Shown in pieces: positions 30,805-36,534 of a stretch of DNA of 36,534 bases. Made by a program: the position numbers and the translations under genes. The notes under the pieces were generated by a model. It was not told where the DNA came from and did no database searches. It saw only the letters and a program-made list of their open reading frames with translations. The first letter of the stretch is position 1. The number at the start of each line of letters is the position of its first letter. Source of the DNA: a virus; IMG/VR virus record IMGVR_UViG_3300048930_000437, positions 1 through 36,534 of that record, one strand, 5' to 3'.

Positions 30805-31674
30805 ATGGAAAATATGGAAGGGCTAATTACTTACGACATTACGGAAGGCGCGATCGCAAAGCTTCAGGCTGATTGCATGGGGCTTAAGGTCAGAGACTTC
30901 AACGACAAGGAAGGCTTTGAGCTTTGCAGAAAGGCGCGGATTGATGTGAAGGCGAAGCGCGTCGCGGTTGAGAAGCGCAGGAAAGAACTTAAAGAGGAGT
31001 CTCTTAAGTTTGGGCGCATGGTCGACAGCAGGGCGAATGAGCTTAAAAGCAAGCTCGTTGAAATTGAAACTCACCTGCAAGCACAGGAGGACGTTGTTCT
31101 CAAAGAGCTTGAGCGGCGGAAGGCTGAAGAGGAGCGCAAGAAAAAGGAGCGCATTGAGGCCCGTGCTGCAGAGCTTGCCAAGTACGGCGCGAGTGTTCCG
31201 TTTGCAGCGCTTGAAACGATGCCTGATGAGAAGTTCTCGGAGCTTCTCGCTGCTGAAAAGTCTCGCTTCGAAAAGCAAGAGGAAGAACGGCGCATTGAGC
31301 GTGAAAGACTCGCTGCGCTTGAAGCTGAAAGAAAAGAGCAGGAGGCGAAAGCTCGGGCTCAGGAAGAAGAAAATCGAAAGCTTCGTGAAGAGCTACTTGC
31401 AAAAGAGCGGGAAGAACGTGCTCGCGCTGAGCGTGAACTCGCTGAGCAGCGTAAAGCTCAGGAAGAAGAGAGGCGTAAGCGAGAAGAGCTTGAGGCACAG
31501 CAAAGAAAAGAGCAGCAAGAGAGAGAGCAGAAGGAAGCTGAGGCTCGCGCTCGCGCTGAGCGTGAAATTGCAGATAAGAAGTTGTTCGCGCAAATACAGA
31601 AGGACTTCCCAACGCTTGAAAGTGCTTGGGTTGAGATTGCGCGGTTGGTGAAGGAAATCAGGGGGCGGAAATGA
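30805..31674 (+). CDS. coiled-coil protein of the recombination operon
   Basis: 289 residues. Residues 1-90 form a helical head (LQADCMGLKVRDFNDKEGFELCRKARIDVKAKRVAVEKRRKEL). From about 95 to 265 the sequence is a nearly continuous Glu/Arg/Lys coiled coil (RAERELAEQRKAQEEERRKREEL), and the last 25 residues are folded again (IQKDFPTLESAWVEIARLVKEI). Similar proteins accompany phage recombination genes, but their role is not established. It overlaps the ATPase gene by 4 bases, so a partnership with it is plausible. Confidence 0.75.
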   Translation: MENMEGLITYDITEGAIAKLQADCMGLKVRDFNDKEGFELCRKARIDVKAKRVAVEKRRKELKEESLKFGRMVDSRANELKSKLVEIETHLQAQEDVVLKELERRKAEEERKKKERIEARAAELAKYGASVPFAALETMPDEKFSELLAAEKSRFEKQEEERRIERERLAALEAERKEQEAKARAQEEENRKLREELLAKEREERARAERELAEQRKAQEEERRKREELEAQQRKEQQEREQKEAEARARAEREIADKKLFAQIQKDFPTLESAWVEIARLVKEIRGRK

Positions 31675-32699
31675 GCTTATTCAAAGAACACACAAACGAA
31701 ATGGCCTTTCTAAAGATGGGATTCTTTGGGCGTGCTGGTGCTGGGAAGACTCACACAGCTTCAAGAGTTGCTCTCGGGCTCGTTAAGCTTCTGAGAGAGA
31801 AGGGACTCCCTCAAGCAGAGCGTCCAGTTCTCTTTCTCGACAGTGAGCAAGGCTCAGACTTTGAGAAGCCAATGTTCACCAGGGAGGGGATTCAGTTCCT
31901 TCAACACAAGTCGAGAAGCTTCGAGGATCTGGTTGCGGCAATCAAAGAGGCTGAGCGAAGTGGCTCGGTACTTATTGTCGACTCTGTGAGTCACTTCTGG
32001 ACCGAGCTCTGCGATTCTTATCAAGCCAAGCTCAAGCGCTCCTTCCTAAAGTTTCAGGACTGGGCTGTCATCAAGAAGAAGTGGGCTCGATTCACGGACG
32101 CTTTCGTCAACTCTCAGGCTCACGTCATTCTCTGCGGACGGCAAGGGGACGAGTATGAAGAGTTTGAGAATGAAAAGGGGAAAAAGGAGCAAAGAAAGAG
32201 CGGCATTCGAATGAAGAGCGAAAAGGAGACGGGCTATGAACCTAATCTTCTAGTCCTAATGGAGCGAGAAGAGTCTCCGGACGGCAAGCAAGTCGCTCGC
32301 TATGCTTATGTGCTCAAGGACCGCTCCAAGGTGCTAGACGGCAAAAGCTTCAAGAACCCGACCTTCAGAGAGTTCAAGCCTCATATTGACTTCCTCGCTC
32401 TCGGGGCAGTTCATCGCGGCTTTGACGCTGAGCGGAACTCTCAAAGCATCTTCACAGACGAAGACAAGGAAGCTGCTGGCGCAGGTGAGCTAGTGGAATC
32501 AAAGAAGCTCATGAAGGAGATCGGCAACGCGCTCAAGGAGCGATTTCCTGACTCGCTTGATGATTGCAAACCAAGGAGACAGCGACTCATTGAGGAGGTG
32601 TTTGGGGTGCTCAGTTTCGGAGCGCTCCAGAACCTTGAAGCGGACACGCTTCGGGCTGGACTGGTTACTCTCAGAGAGGAGGTTGCCAATGGACTATGA
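31671..32699 (+). CDS. Sak4/RecA-like ATPase, probable phage recombinase
   Basis: 342 residues. Walker A is GRAGAGKTH (about residues 20-28), with VLFLDSEQGSDF in the place of the RecA-type second strand and LIVDSVSHFW (101-110) as Walker B. VILCGRQGDEYEE gives a further core strand. The pattern is that of small RecA-fold phage ATPases of the Sak4 group, which promote single-strand annealing together with SSB. The C-terminal 120 residues are a charged extension. An SSB and an exonuclease-like gene in the same operon support the call. Confidence 0.82.
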   Translation: MSLFKEHTNEMAFLKMGFFGRAGAGKTHTASRVALGLVKLLREKGLPQAERPVLFLDSEQGSDFEKPMFTREGIQFLQHKSRSFEDLVAAIKEAERSGSVLIVDSVSHFWTELCDSYQAKLKRSFLKFQDWAVIKKKWARFTDAFVNSQAHVILCGRQGDEYEEFENEKGKKEQRKSGIRMKSEKETGYEPNLLVLMEREESPDGKQVARYAYVLKDRSKVLDGKSFKNPTFREFKPHIDFLALGAVHRGFDAERNSQSIFTDEDKEAAGAGELVESKKLMKEIGNALKERFPDSLDDCKPRRQRLIEEVFGVLSFGALQNLEADTLRAGLVTLREEVANGL

Positions 32700-32895
32700 A
32701 AAAGAGCTCACGGAGTTCGTCGCAAGGATTCAAGAGGATGAGGTGTCAAATTATGTTTTGCAGGTTTTGCTATCGAGGGTCACAGAGCCGGACTTCCTTG
32801 AGCAGCTGAAACACTGCTGCGTCATGGTGGCGACGAATCTTCTTGAGAGGGCAACCGAGGCAGAGAGCCTCATGAAACTGAGAGGGAAACTATGA
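32689..32895 (+). CDS. small acidic helical protein, 68 aa
   Basis: ATG 32689 follows GAGAGGAGG with ideal spacing and overlaps the ATPase end by 11 bases. It is mainly helical and acidic (YEKELTEFVARIQEDEVSNYVLQVLLSRV), with a CC pair (KHCCVMVATNLL). Not recognised; coupling suggests a role with the recombination proteins. Confidence 0.65.
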   Translation: MDYEKELTEFVARIQEDEVSNYVLQVLLSRVTEPDFLEQLKHCCVMVATNLLERATEAESLMKLRGKL

Positions 32896-33242
32896 AAAAT
32901 TCGGCAAGGGTGGCGGAGGAATACTTCGCATCAAACACAGCATCACAGGAGGATTTGCTTCCAGACCTCGACGAGGCGGCGAAAGCAATCGAGAAGCTGA
33001 GACGACCAACGACCTTCGAGACAAAGCTCACGCTGAGCCTCAAAGGGCGGAACGGTCGCTCAGGCACGGTCAACATCCCAATCCTCGAGCACGACAAGCT
33101 TCGCGGTGAGTATATCGTCGAGCTTTGCAGGTTCGCGCTCGAGAGCAAGGACATACTGACAGCGATCGAAGGGATCGCGGGGGAGCAGAGCTACAAGATC
33201 GGTAAGAGTCTCTTGTCAGTGCTTGAGCACGGCGAGCAGTAA
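32892..33242 (+). CDS. hypothetical early protein, 116 aa
   Basis: It overlaps the previous gene by 4 bases (ATGA). The N-terminal 40 residues are acidic and helical; the middle is basic and beta-like (TTFETKLTLSLKGRNGRSGTVNIPILEHDK); the C-terminus is helical. A nucleic-acid-related role is conceivable from the basic patch, but no family is recognised. Confidence 0.65.
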   Translation: MKNSARVAEEYFASNTASQEDLLPDLDEAAKAIEKLRRPTTFETKLTLSLKGRNGRSGTVNIPILEHDKLRGEYIVELCRFALESKDILTAIEGIAGEQSYKIGKSLLSVLEHGEQ

Positions 33243-33265
33243 ACGCTTAGAGGGGAGGTTTTGAC

Positions 33266-33661
33266 GTGATTTTTGACGGTCCGAAACATTTCAGACGTTC
33301 GATAGTTAAGTGGGCGAAATTCCGAGAGTTTGAGCTGCAACAGCTCTTCGCAGCACTCAGGGAGAAGGAAGAGGTGCTTCAAAAAGACCTCGGTTCTGAG
33401 CGCGATTTCTCAGTTGGGATAGTCAACTGCCTAACATCTCGCGATGATGTGGTTCGGGCCGCTTTTGCACTCGGAAGGCTTCACGAGGTTCAGTCTCAAC
33501 TAGCATGGATGGCGTGCAACGTCACCGGCTCAAGAGCTGAAGTCGAAAGGCGGCGCAGAGGGTTCGGGGGAGACAAAGAGCTCCTCATCGAAGAAGAGAG
33601 AGAGTGTTTAGACCCGCTTGAGAGGATGCGGATTGCACTTTCTGAAGTTGTGAAACGATAG
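33266..33661 (+). CDS. hypothetical early protein, 131 aa
   Basis: GTG start with GAGGGGAGGT upstream. Helical throughout (FRRSIVKWAKFREFELQQLFAALREKEEVLQKDL), with LTSRDDVVRAAFALGRLHEVQSQLAWMA in the middle and an acidic ending. Not recognised. Confidence 0.65.
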   Translation: MIFDGPKHFRRSIVKWAKFREFELQQLFAALREKEEVLQKDLGSERDFSVGIVNCLTSRDDVVRAAFALGRLHEVQSQLAWMACNVTGSRAEVERRRRGFGGDKELLIEEERECLDPLERMRIALSEVVKR

Positions 33662-33671
33662 GAGAAGAAAG

Positions 33672-33881
33672 ATGGAAGGTGTAGCTGCAACTTTGTTGTT
33701 CTTAATTGCCTTGGTGGTGATTTACTTCGCTCCGACAATAGTCGCGTGTCTTAGGAAGCACAACAACGATAGCGCCATTTTGGTTCTGAACTTCTTTCTC
33801 GGCTGGACCCTGATCGGATGGGTGCTAGCACTCGTCTGGGCCTTCACGTCGAACGTCAAAGCCGATTCCCTAAAGCAATAA
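33672..33881 (+). CDS. superinfection immunity protein (Imm family)
   Basis: 69 residues, with AGGAGAAG before the ATG. Two membrane helices (about residues 4-26 and 34-60) and the family pattern IYFAPTIVACLRKHNNDSAILVLNFFLGWTLIGWVLALVWAF. T4 Imm and relatives sit in the inner membrane and stop entry of DNA from later phages. Here it is embedded in the early operon rather than with lysogeny genes, so it should act at once after infection or induction; prophage expression is not shown. Confidence 0.9.
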   Translation: MEGVAATLLFLIALVVIYFAPTIVACLRKHNNDSAILVLNFFLGWTLIGWVLALVWAFTSNVKADSLKQ

Positions 33882-33927
33882 ACTAACGCGCTGACCTAAG
33901 CGCACATTGAAATGATTGAGTATTTAA

Positions 33928-33943
33928 CACGCAATTGAGCGTG
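33928..33943. repeat. short dyad before replication gene
   Basis: CACGC and GCGTG flank AATTGA, in the 82-base gap between the immunity gene and the replication gene, ending 4 bases before its ribosome site. It may be an operator or a translational hairpin. Confidence 0.4.
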
Positions 33944-33963
33944 AATAGGTGGAGTGTTGTCTG

Positions 33964-34908
33964 ATGAGTATAACTGACAGGGGTAACGAGTACGTGGAAA
34001 TTTTACTGCGGCACGACATCGTACCATTCGCCAAGTTCCCAACGTTTTTTTTATCAGCTCAAACAAGCTCATCAAAGAACGACGATCTGCTTCGGTTCAT
34101 GCTGTGGGCCGATCATTGGGCGACGCTAGAGAACCGTCCATACAAAGACCTGAACGGGAATCTTACTCCTTTAGAGGTCGGGCAATTCATGAAGAAGGGT
34201 GAGCAGCTTGCGGAGTATGGATTTTCTGCTCAAACAATGCGGCGCATCGTCAGAAACCTCGAAAGAAACATGTTCCTCCACTGCGAATCAATCCCGGGGG
34301 TTGGTCGCATTTTTACCGTTTTTCACAGGCTCCCGGTCCACTTAAGGCCTGTTTTCGTATCTAAGTTGGGCCGGAATTCGGCAATGATTTCGGAGCACTT
34401 AGTCGATGACGTGAATTTAGTCCAACAGGAAGGTCGCACGAACCCCAACACGAACCCCAACGTACTATATAATAAGACAGAAAACACACACACGGAGACT
34501 CAAAGTCGTAGTGTGTGTGTGTTTTCTGGCGAAGGACAGGGCTCCGACGGGCCTGTAGCCCTGAGCCCTGCCTCGCCAGTTGAAGAAGTTGGTGACCCGC
34601 TATTCCATTTTCATCACTCGCTCGACACAGAACGGAAAGGCTTCGCACTCACAATCAGCAAGTCACAGGGTGAGCTTCTCAGGAGGCGCATAACTGGAGA
34701 CCACCAAGACCGAGCAATTAAGCACCTAATAGACGATGTAATCGATTGGCTAGAGGCTAACCCTAGCAAACAGGAAACCTCGCAGGGGAGGCATTTCCGG
34801 AGGATTCTGGCGTTCTACAAAAGGAATCAGTCGAACGGTCTCAGGTTCTTTGAACATCCGGAGAACGGCTGGGGGTTTCACAAAGCACCTCGAAAGCGAA
34901 AGGGGTAG
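33964..34908 (+). CDS. replication initiator-like DNA-binding protein
   Basis: ATG 33964 has GGTGGAG about 9 bases upstream and gives 314 residues. The N-terminal 140 residues look like a winged-helix DNA-binding domain (FLSAQTSSSKNDDLLRFMLWADHW, YGFSAQTMRRIVRNLERNMFL, GVGRIFTVFHRLPV). A Ser/Thr/Asn-rich linker (about 160-210) coincides with the iterons and hairpins in the DNA. The C-terminal part is helical (LLRRRITGDHQDRAIKHLIDDVIDWLE). The layout parallels lambda O, an initiator with the origin inside its own gene, and the next gene encodes a helicase-type ATPase. The family is not identified exactly. Confidence 0.65.
   Translation: MSITDRGNEYVEILLRHDIVPFAKFPTFFLSAQTSSSKNDDLLRFMLWADHWATLENRPYKDLNGNLTPLEVGQFMKKGEQLAEYGFSAQTMRRIVRNLERNMFLHCESIPGVGRIFTVFHRLPVHLRPVFVSKLGRNSAMISEHLVDDVNLVQQEGRTNPNTNPNVLYNKTENTHTETQSRSVCVFSGEGQGSDGPVALSPASPVEEVGDPLFHFHHSLDTERKGFALTISKSQGELLRRRITGDHQDRAIKHLIDDVIDWLEANPSKQETSQGRHFRRILAFYKRNQSNGLRFFEHPENGWGFHKAPRKRKG
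34438..34461 (+). repeat. tandem 12-bp iterons (ACGAACCCCAAC x2)
   Basis: Two exact, adjacent 12-mers at 34438-34449 and 34450-34461 inside the replication gene. They are followed by A+T-rich sequence (TACTATATAATAAG, 34463-34476) and by large hairpins, the usual ingredients of an origin. Confidence 0.75.
34479..34527. repeat. 15-bp perfect inverted repeat with nested hairpin
   Basis: AGAAAACACACACAC and its exact complement GTGTGTGTGTTTTCT are separated by 19 bases, which themselves hold GACT-CAA-AGTC. Confidence 0.9.
34528..34576. repeat. compound G+C-rich hairpin
   Basis: CAGGGCTC (34537-34544) pairs with GAGCCCTG (34563-34570), GGGC/GCCC pair inside it (34549-34561), and GGCGA/TCGCC extend the stem outward with bulges. 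It begins right after the AC/GT stem. Confidence 0.75.
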
Positions 34909-34911
34909 TTG

Positions 34912-35874
34912 GTGCCTACTCCTGAAAAACTCATTCCGTTGCAAGAGCTGCTCGCTCAGGAGTTCCCAGAACGGGAGACTCTGATCGGACCAGTGCTGAG
35001 AGAGAAGGAGGTCACAATCATTCACGGCTCGGCTGGGAGGGGGAAAAGCTACTTTGCAATGAGCTTGGCTCACGCTTTAGCAACTGCAGGAGAATTCGCG
35101 AAATTTCAGGCACCCAAGAAAAGGAAGGTCGCTTACATCGACGGCGAGCTCTCACTCGACCAAGTTAAAGAGAGATTCTTGCAAATCGACAACGGCGCAA
35201 GTCTCAGATTCATGGGCGGGGACACCTTGGACATTCTCAGCTCGGACTCTCCAGACTCAGACGGTTCTGTTCGAAACCTCGCAGACCCTGACCATCAGCC
35301 TTACTACCTCGCACTGGCTGAAAAGTATGACGTGCTCTTCATCGACTCAATTCTCACTTGCTGCTTCCCGCTCAAAGGCGAAACGGAGTTCGACTGGTGG
35401 CCTCGTATGACACGATTTCTAAAGCAAGCTTCAAGGAAGCTCCGGTGTTCAATTGTTCTCGTTCACCATCAGAACAAAGAGGGCTCCTTTTCAGGCTCTC
35501 AGCTCAAGAAAAATGACTGCGACAACATGATAGGGCTTTACGCGCCGATTTTTGACGCTTGGCACGAGACGACGGTCAATGAGTTCAGGTGGGAGAAGGC
35601 ACGCTCGAGGGCAAAGCATGAGCAGCAGGATTTCTTTTTGGAGTTTGGCATTGATGGTCATGCAGAAGCTTCGCGCCTCTCTTGGACTTGGATCCCTCGA
35701 GATAGGGCTGAGGCGAAAATTTACCAAAGGGCAAGCAAGCACTTTGGAGATGCGAAGAAGGCAGCGACAGCGCTGCAGTTAAAGTCAAGTCAGTTTGAAG
35801 CTCTTAACCATGACACTTTTAAGGATGAGGCAGTGAAATACTTTAAGGAGGACGACGATGGGCTTCCGTTTTAA
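34912..35874 (+). CDS. RepA/DnaB-type replicative ATPase (AAA_25-like)
   Basis: GTG 34912 is preferred: AGGGG lies 6 bases upstream and it directly follows the initiator stop; TTG 34909 is also in frame. 320 residues with Walker A GSAGRGKSYF (about 39-48), VAYIDGELS (about 73-81), Walker B YDVLFIDSIL and the sensor-like CSIVLVHHQNKEGSFSGS. This is the RecA-fold pattern of RSF1010 RepA-like hexameric helicases and related phage primosome proteins. With the upstream initiator-like protein it forms the replication pair. It overlaps the zinc-ribbon gene by 17 bases. Confidence 0.82.
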   Translation: MPTPEKLIPLQELLAQEFPERETLIGPVLREKEVTIIHGSAGRGKSYFAMSLAHALATAGEFAKFQAPKKRKVAYIDGELSLDQVKERFLQIDNGASLRFMGGDTLDILSSDSPDSDGSVRNLADPDHQPYYLALAEKYDVLFIDSILTCCFPLKGETEFDWWPRMTRFLKQASRKLRCSIVLVHHQNKEGSFSGSQLKKNDCDNMIGLYAPIFDAWHETTVNEFRWEKARSRAKHEQQDFFLEFGIDGHAEASRLSWTWIPRDRAEAKIYQRASKHFGDAKKAATALQLKSSQFEALNHDTFKDEAVKYFKEDDDGLPF

Positions 35875-36295
35875 GGACAACGTGCCAGTTGTCGAGCAGC
35901 TCAAAAACATAACTCTTGAGGATGCCAAGGGACTTTGGAAATTGTTTGGATATGACAAGTCCAAGCTCCCCAAGAATGCTCAGGCGCAAATTAACAGGTG
36001 GTACGAGGATGTGCTCTCAGAAACCGATCGTGAGTGGCTAAAAGCCCTAATCGAAGCAGAACAGCAAGCGCAGGAGGCACAGGCTGAAGTAACCGAAGAA
36101 CAGATTCTGCGCCTCGCTGAGAGGATTCTTTGCTCGCGCAAGTATCTACCTCCCCATTTCAACAAAGTCTTCATCTGCAGCCAATGCGGCGTTTCTGGGC
36201 GGTCCGAATATTACGAGGAGAGGGGAGAGTGTCCCTTCTGCTTTGCTCAGGAACAGTGGGGCGATGACAACAGGCATCTCAGGGGTCGGGACTAA
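35858..36295 (+). CDS. zinc-ribbon protein, 145 aa
   Basis: AAGGAGG lies upstream inside the ATPase gene. The N-terminal 90 residues are helical (GLWKLFGYDKSKLPKNAQAQINRWYEDVLS...EAEQQAQEAQAEVTEEQILRLAERI). The C-terminal part has a CxxC-CxxC zinc ribbon (FICSQCG...GECPFCFAQ). Zinc ribbons of this kind often contact nucleic acid. Its place between the helicase-type ATPase and SSB suggests a replication accessory role, which is inference only. Confidence 0.7.
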   Translation: MGFRFKDNVPVVEQLKNITLEDAKGLWKLFGYDKSKLPKNAQAQINRWYEDVLSETDREWLKALIEAEQQAQEAQAEVTEEQILRLAERILCSRKYLPPHFNKVFICSQCGVSGRSEYYEERGECPFCFAQEQWGDDNRHLRGRD

Positions 36296-36343
36296 GGCTC
36301 AAAGCTGGTGTTTGTTAAGTTAAATTTATTGGGGAGAAGACCA

Positions 36344-36534
36344 GTGAACAAAATTACTCTTTTCGGGCGCGTCGGTAAGGACCCGGAACTTAAGTTTTTC
36401 GACAGCGGTAAATGCAAAGCGACATTTTCACTCGCTACTTCAAACGGCAAGGACAAGGAGGGCAACTACAGGCCGTCCGACTGGCACAGGATTGAGTGCT
36501 GGGAGAAAACGGCGGAGCTTGTCGGCAAGTACGT
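36344..36534 (+). CDS. ssb: single-stranded DNA-binding protein, 5' part
   Basis: GTG 36344 with GGGGAGAAG upstream begins NKITLFGRVGKDPELKFF, the usual first strands of the SSB OB fold. The frame continues through the 127-bp overlap to the stop at 341. The gene is complete when the ends are joined. Confidence 0.93.
   Translation, partial: MNKITLFGRVGKDPELKFFDSGKCKATFSLATSNGKDKEGNYRPSDWHRIECWEKTAELVGKY
36408..36534. repeat. terminal direct repeat, right copy (circular junction)
   Basis: Identical to 1-127; see the left copy. The unique genome therefore spans 1-36407. Confidence 0.95.

Larger units (their letters stand above)
34438..34576. other. ori: putative replication origin
   Basis: Within 139 bases lie two 12-bp iterons, an A+T-rich segment, a 15-bp perfect stem (34479-34493 with 34513-34527) that encloses a second hairpin (GACT/AGTC at 34497-34507), and a compound G+C-rich hairpin (34528-34576). 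All are inside the initiator-like gene, as in lambda. The protein segment encoded here is low-complexity linker, consistent with selection on the DNA. Confidence 0.6.

Noticed and set aside
31100-31612. A 170-residue reverse-strand reading frame opposite the coiled-coil gene
   Set aside because: Long antisense frames are expected opposite Glu/Arg-rich coiled coils, and its composition (Leu/Ala/Gln-rich, low complexity) mirrors that gene.
1-36534. CRISPR array, diversity-generating retroelement or insertion sequence
   Set aside because: No regularly spaced repeat arrays, no reverse transcriptase frame with template repeat, and no transposase with terminal inverted repeats were seen.

Overview
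The window is the essentially complete genome of a temperate, tailed double-stranded DNA phage of siphovirus type, assembled as a circle. The first 127 bases are repeated exactly at the end (1-127 = 36408-36534), so the unique length is 36,407 bp, and the single-stranded DNA-binding protein gene runs through the junction. Nearly every gene is on the + strand and packed with ATGA/GTGA-type overlaps. Only two small genes (27183-27416 and 28905-29183) are on the - strand. The host is probably Gram-negative, because the lysis region encodes a lipoprotein spanin. The attachment site contains the 3' half of an arginine tRNA gene (CCT anticodon) that does not encode CCA, which argues weakly against a gammaproteobacterium. 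The host genus cannot be read from the sequence.

Layout, starting at the lysogeny switch. 27183-29183: a small reverse-strand gene of unknown function, attP, a tyrosine integrase and a reverse-strand Xre-like repressor. 29184-29554: control region with two large dyads. 29555-36534 and on to 1006: early operon with an unusual HTH-plus-membrane-helix protein, a PD-(D/E)XK exonuclease-like protein, a coiled-coil protein, a Sak4/RecA-like ATPase, a superinfection-immunity membrane protein, a replication initiator-like protein with a probable origin inside its gene, a RepA/DnaB-type ATPase, a zinc-ribbon protein, SSB and a RusA-like resolvase. 1003-2972: accessory genes, including a homing-type HNH-AP2 endonuclease and a sialyltransferase-like protein, plus the packaging HNH nuclease. 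2973-10092: probable packaging site, terminase subunits, HK97-type portal, protease and capsid, and connector. 10089-25196: head closure and neck, tail tube, tail assembly chaperones joined by a -1 frameshift, tape measure, tail hub and tip, an S74-terminated fibre and a beta-helix spike. 25220-27177: lysis genes.

The genes read as one coherent life cycle. The integrase recombines attP with a host tRNA-Arg gene, and the repressor holds the lysogenic state. On induction the rightward operon makes recombination and replication proteins. The HNH nuclease and HK97-type terminase package DNA into an HK97-fold head. A lambda/GTA-like long non-contractile tail carries carbohydrate-binding or spike proteins. 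An E-C-T lysozyme, holin candidates and a nested spanin lyse the cell.

The most interesting points are: a lipoprotein spanin gene read in the +1 frame wholly inside a gene for another secreted protein; elaborate iteron-plus-hairpin structure inside the replication gene; an integrase with Lys where the catalytic Arg of the HxxR motif is expected; four helically phased decamers beside attP; a DNA-binding domain fused to a membrane segment at the head of the early operon; and a sialyltransferase-like gene between the packaging HNH gene and the terminase.
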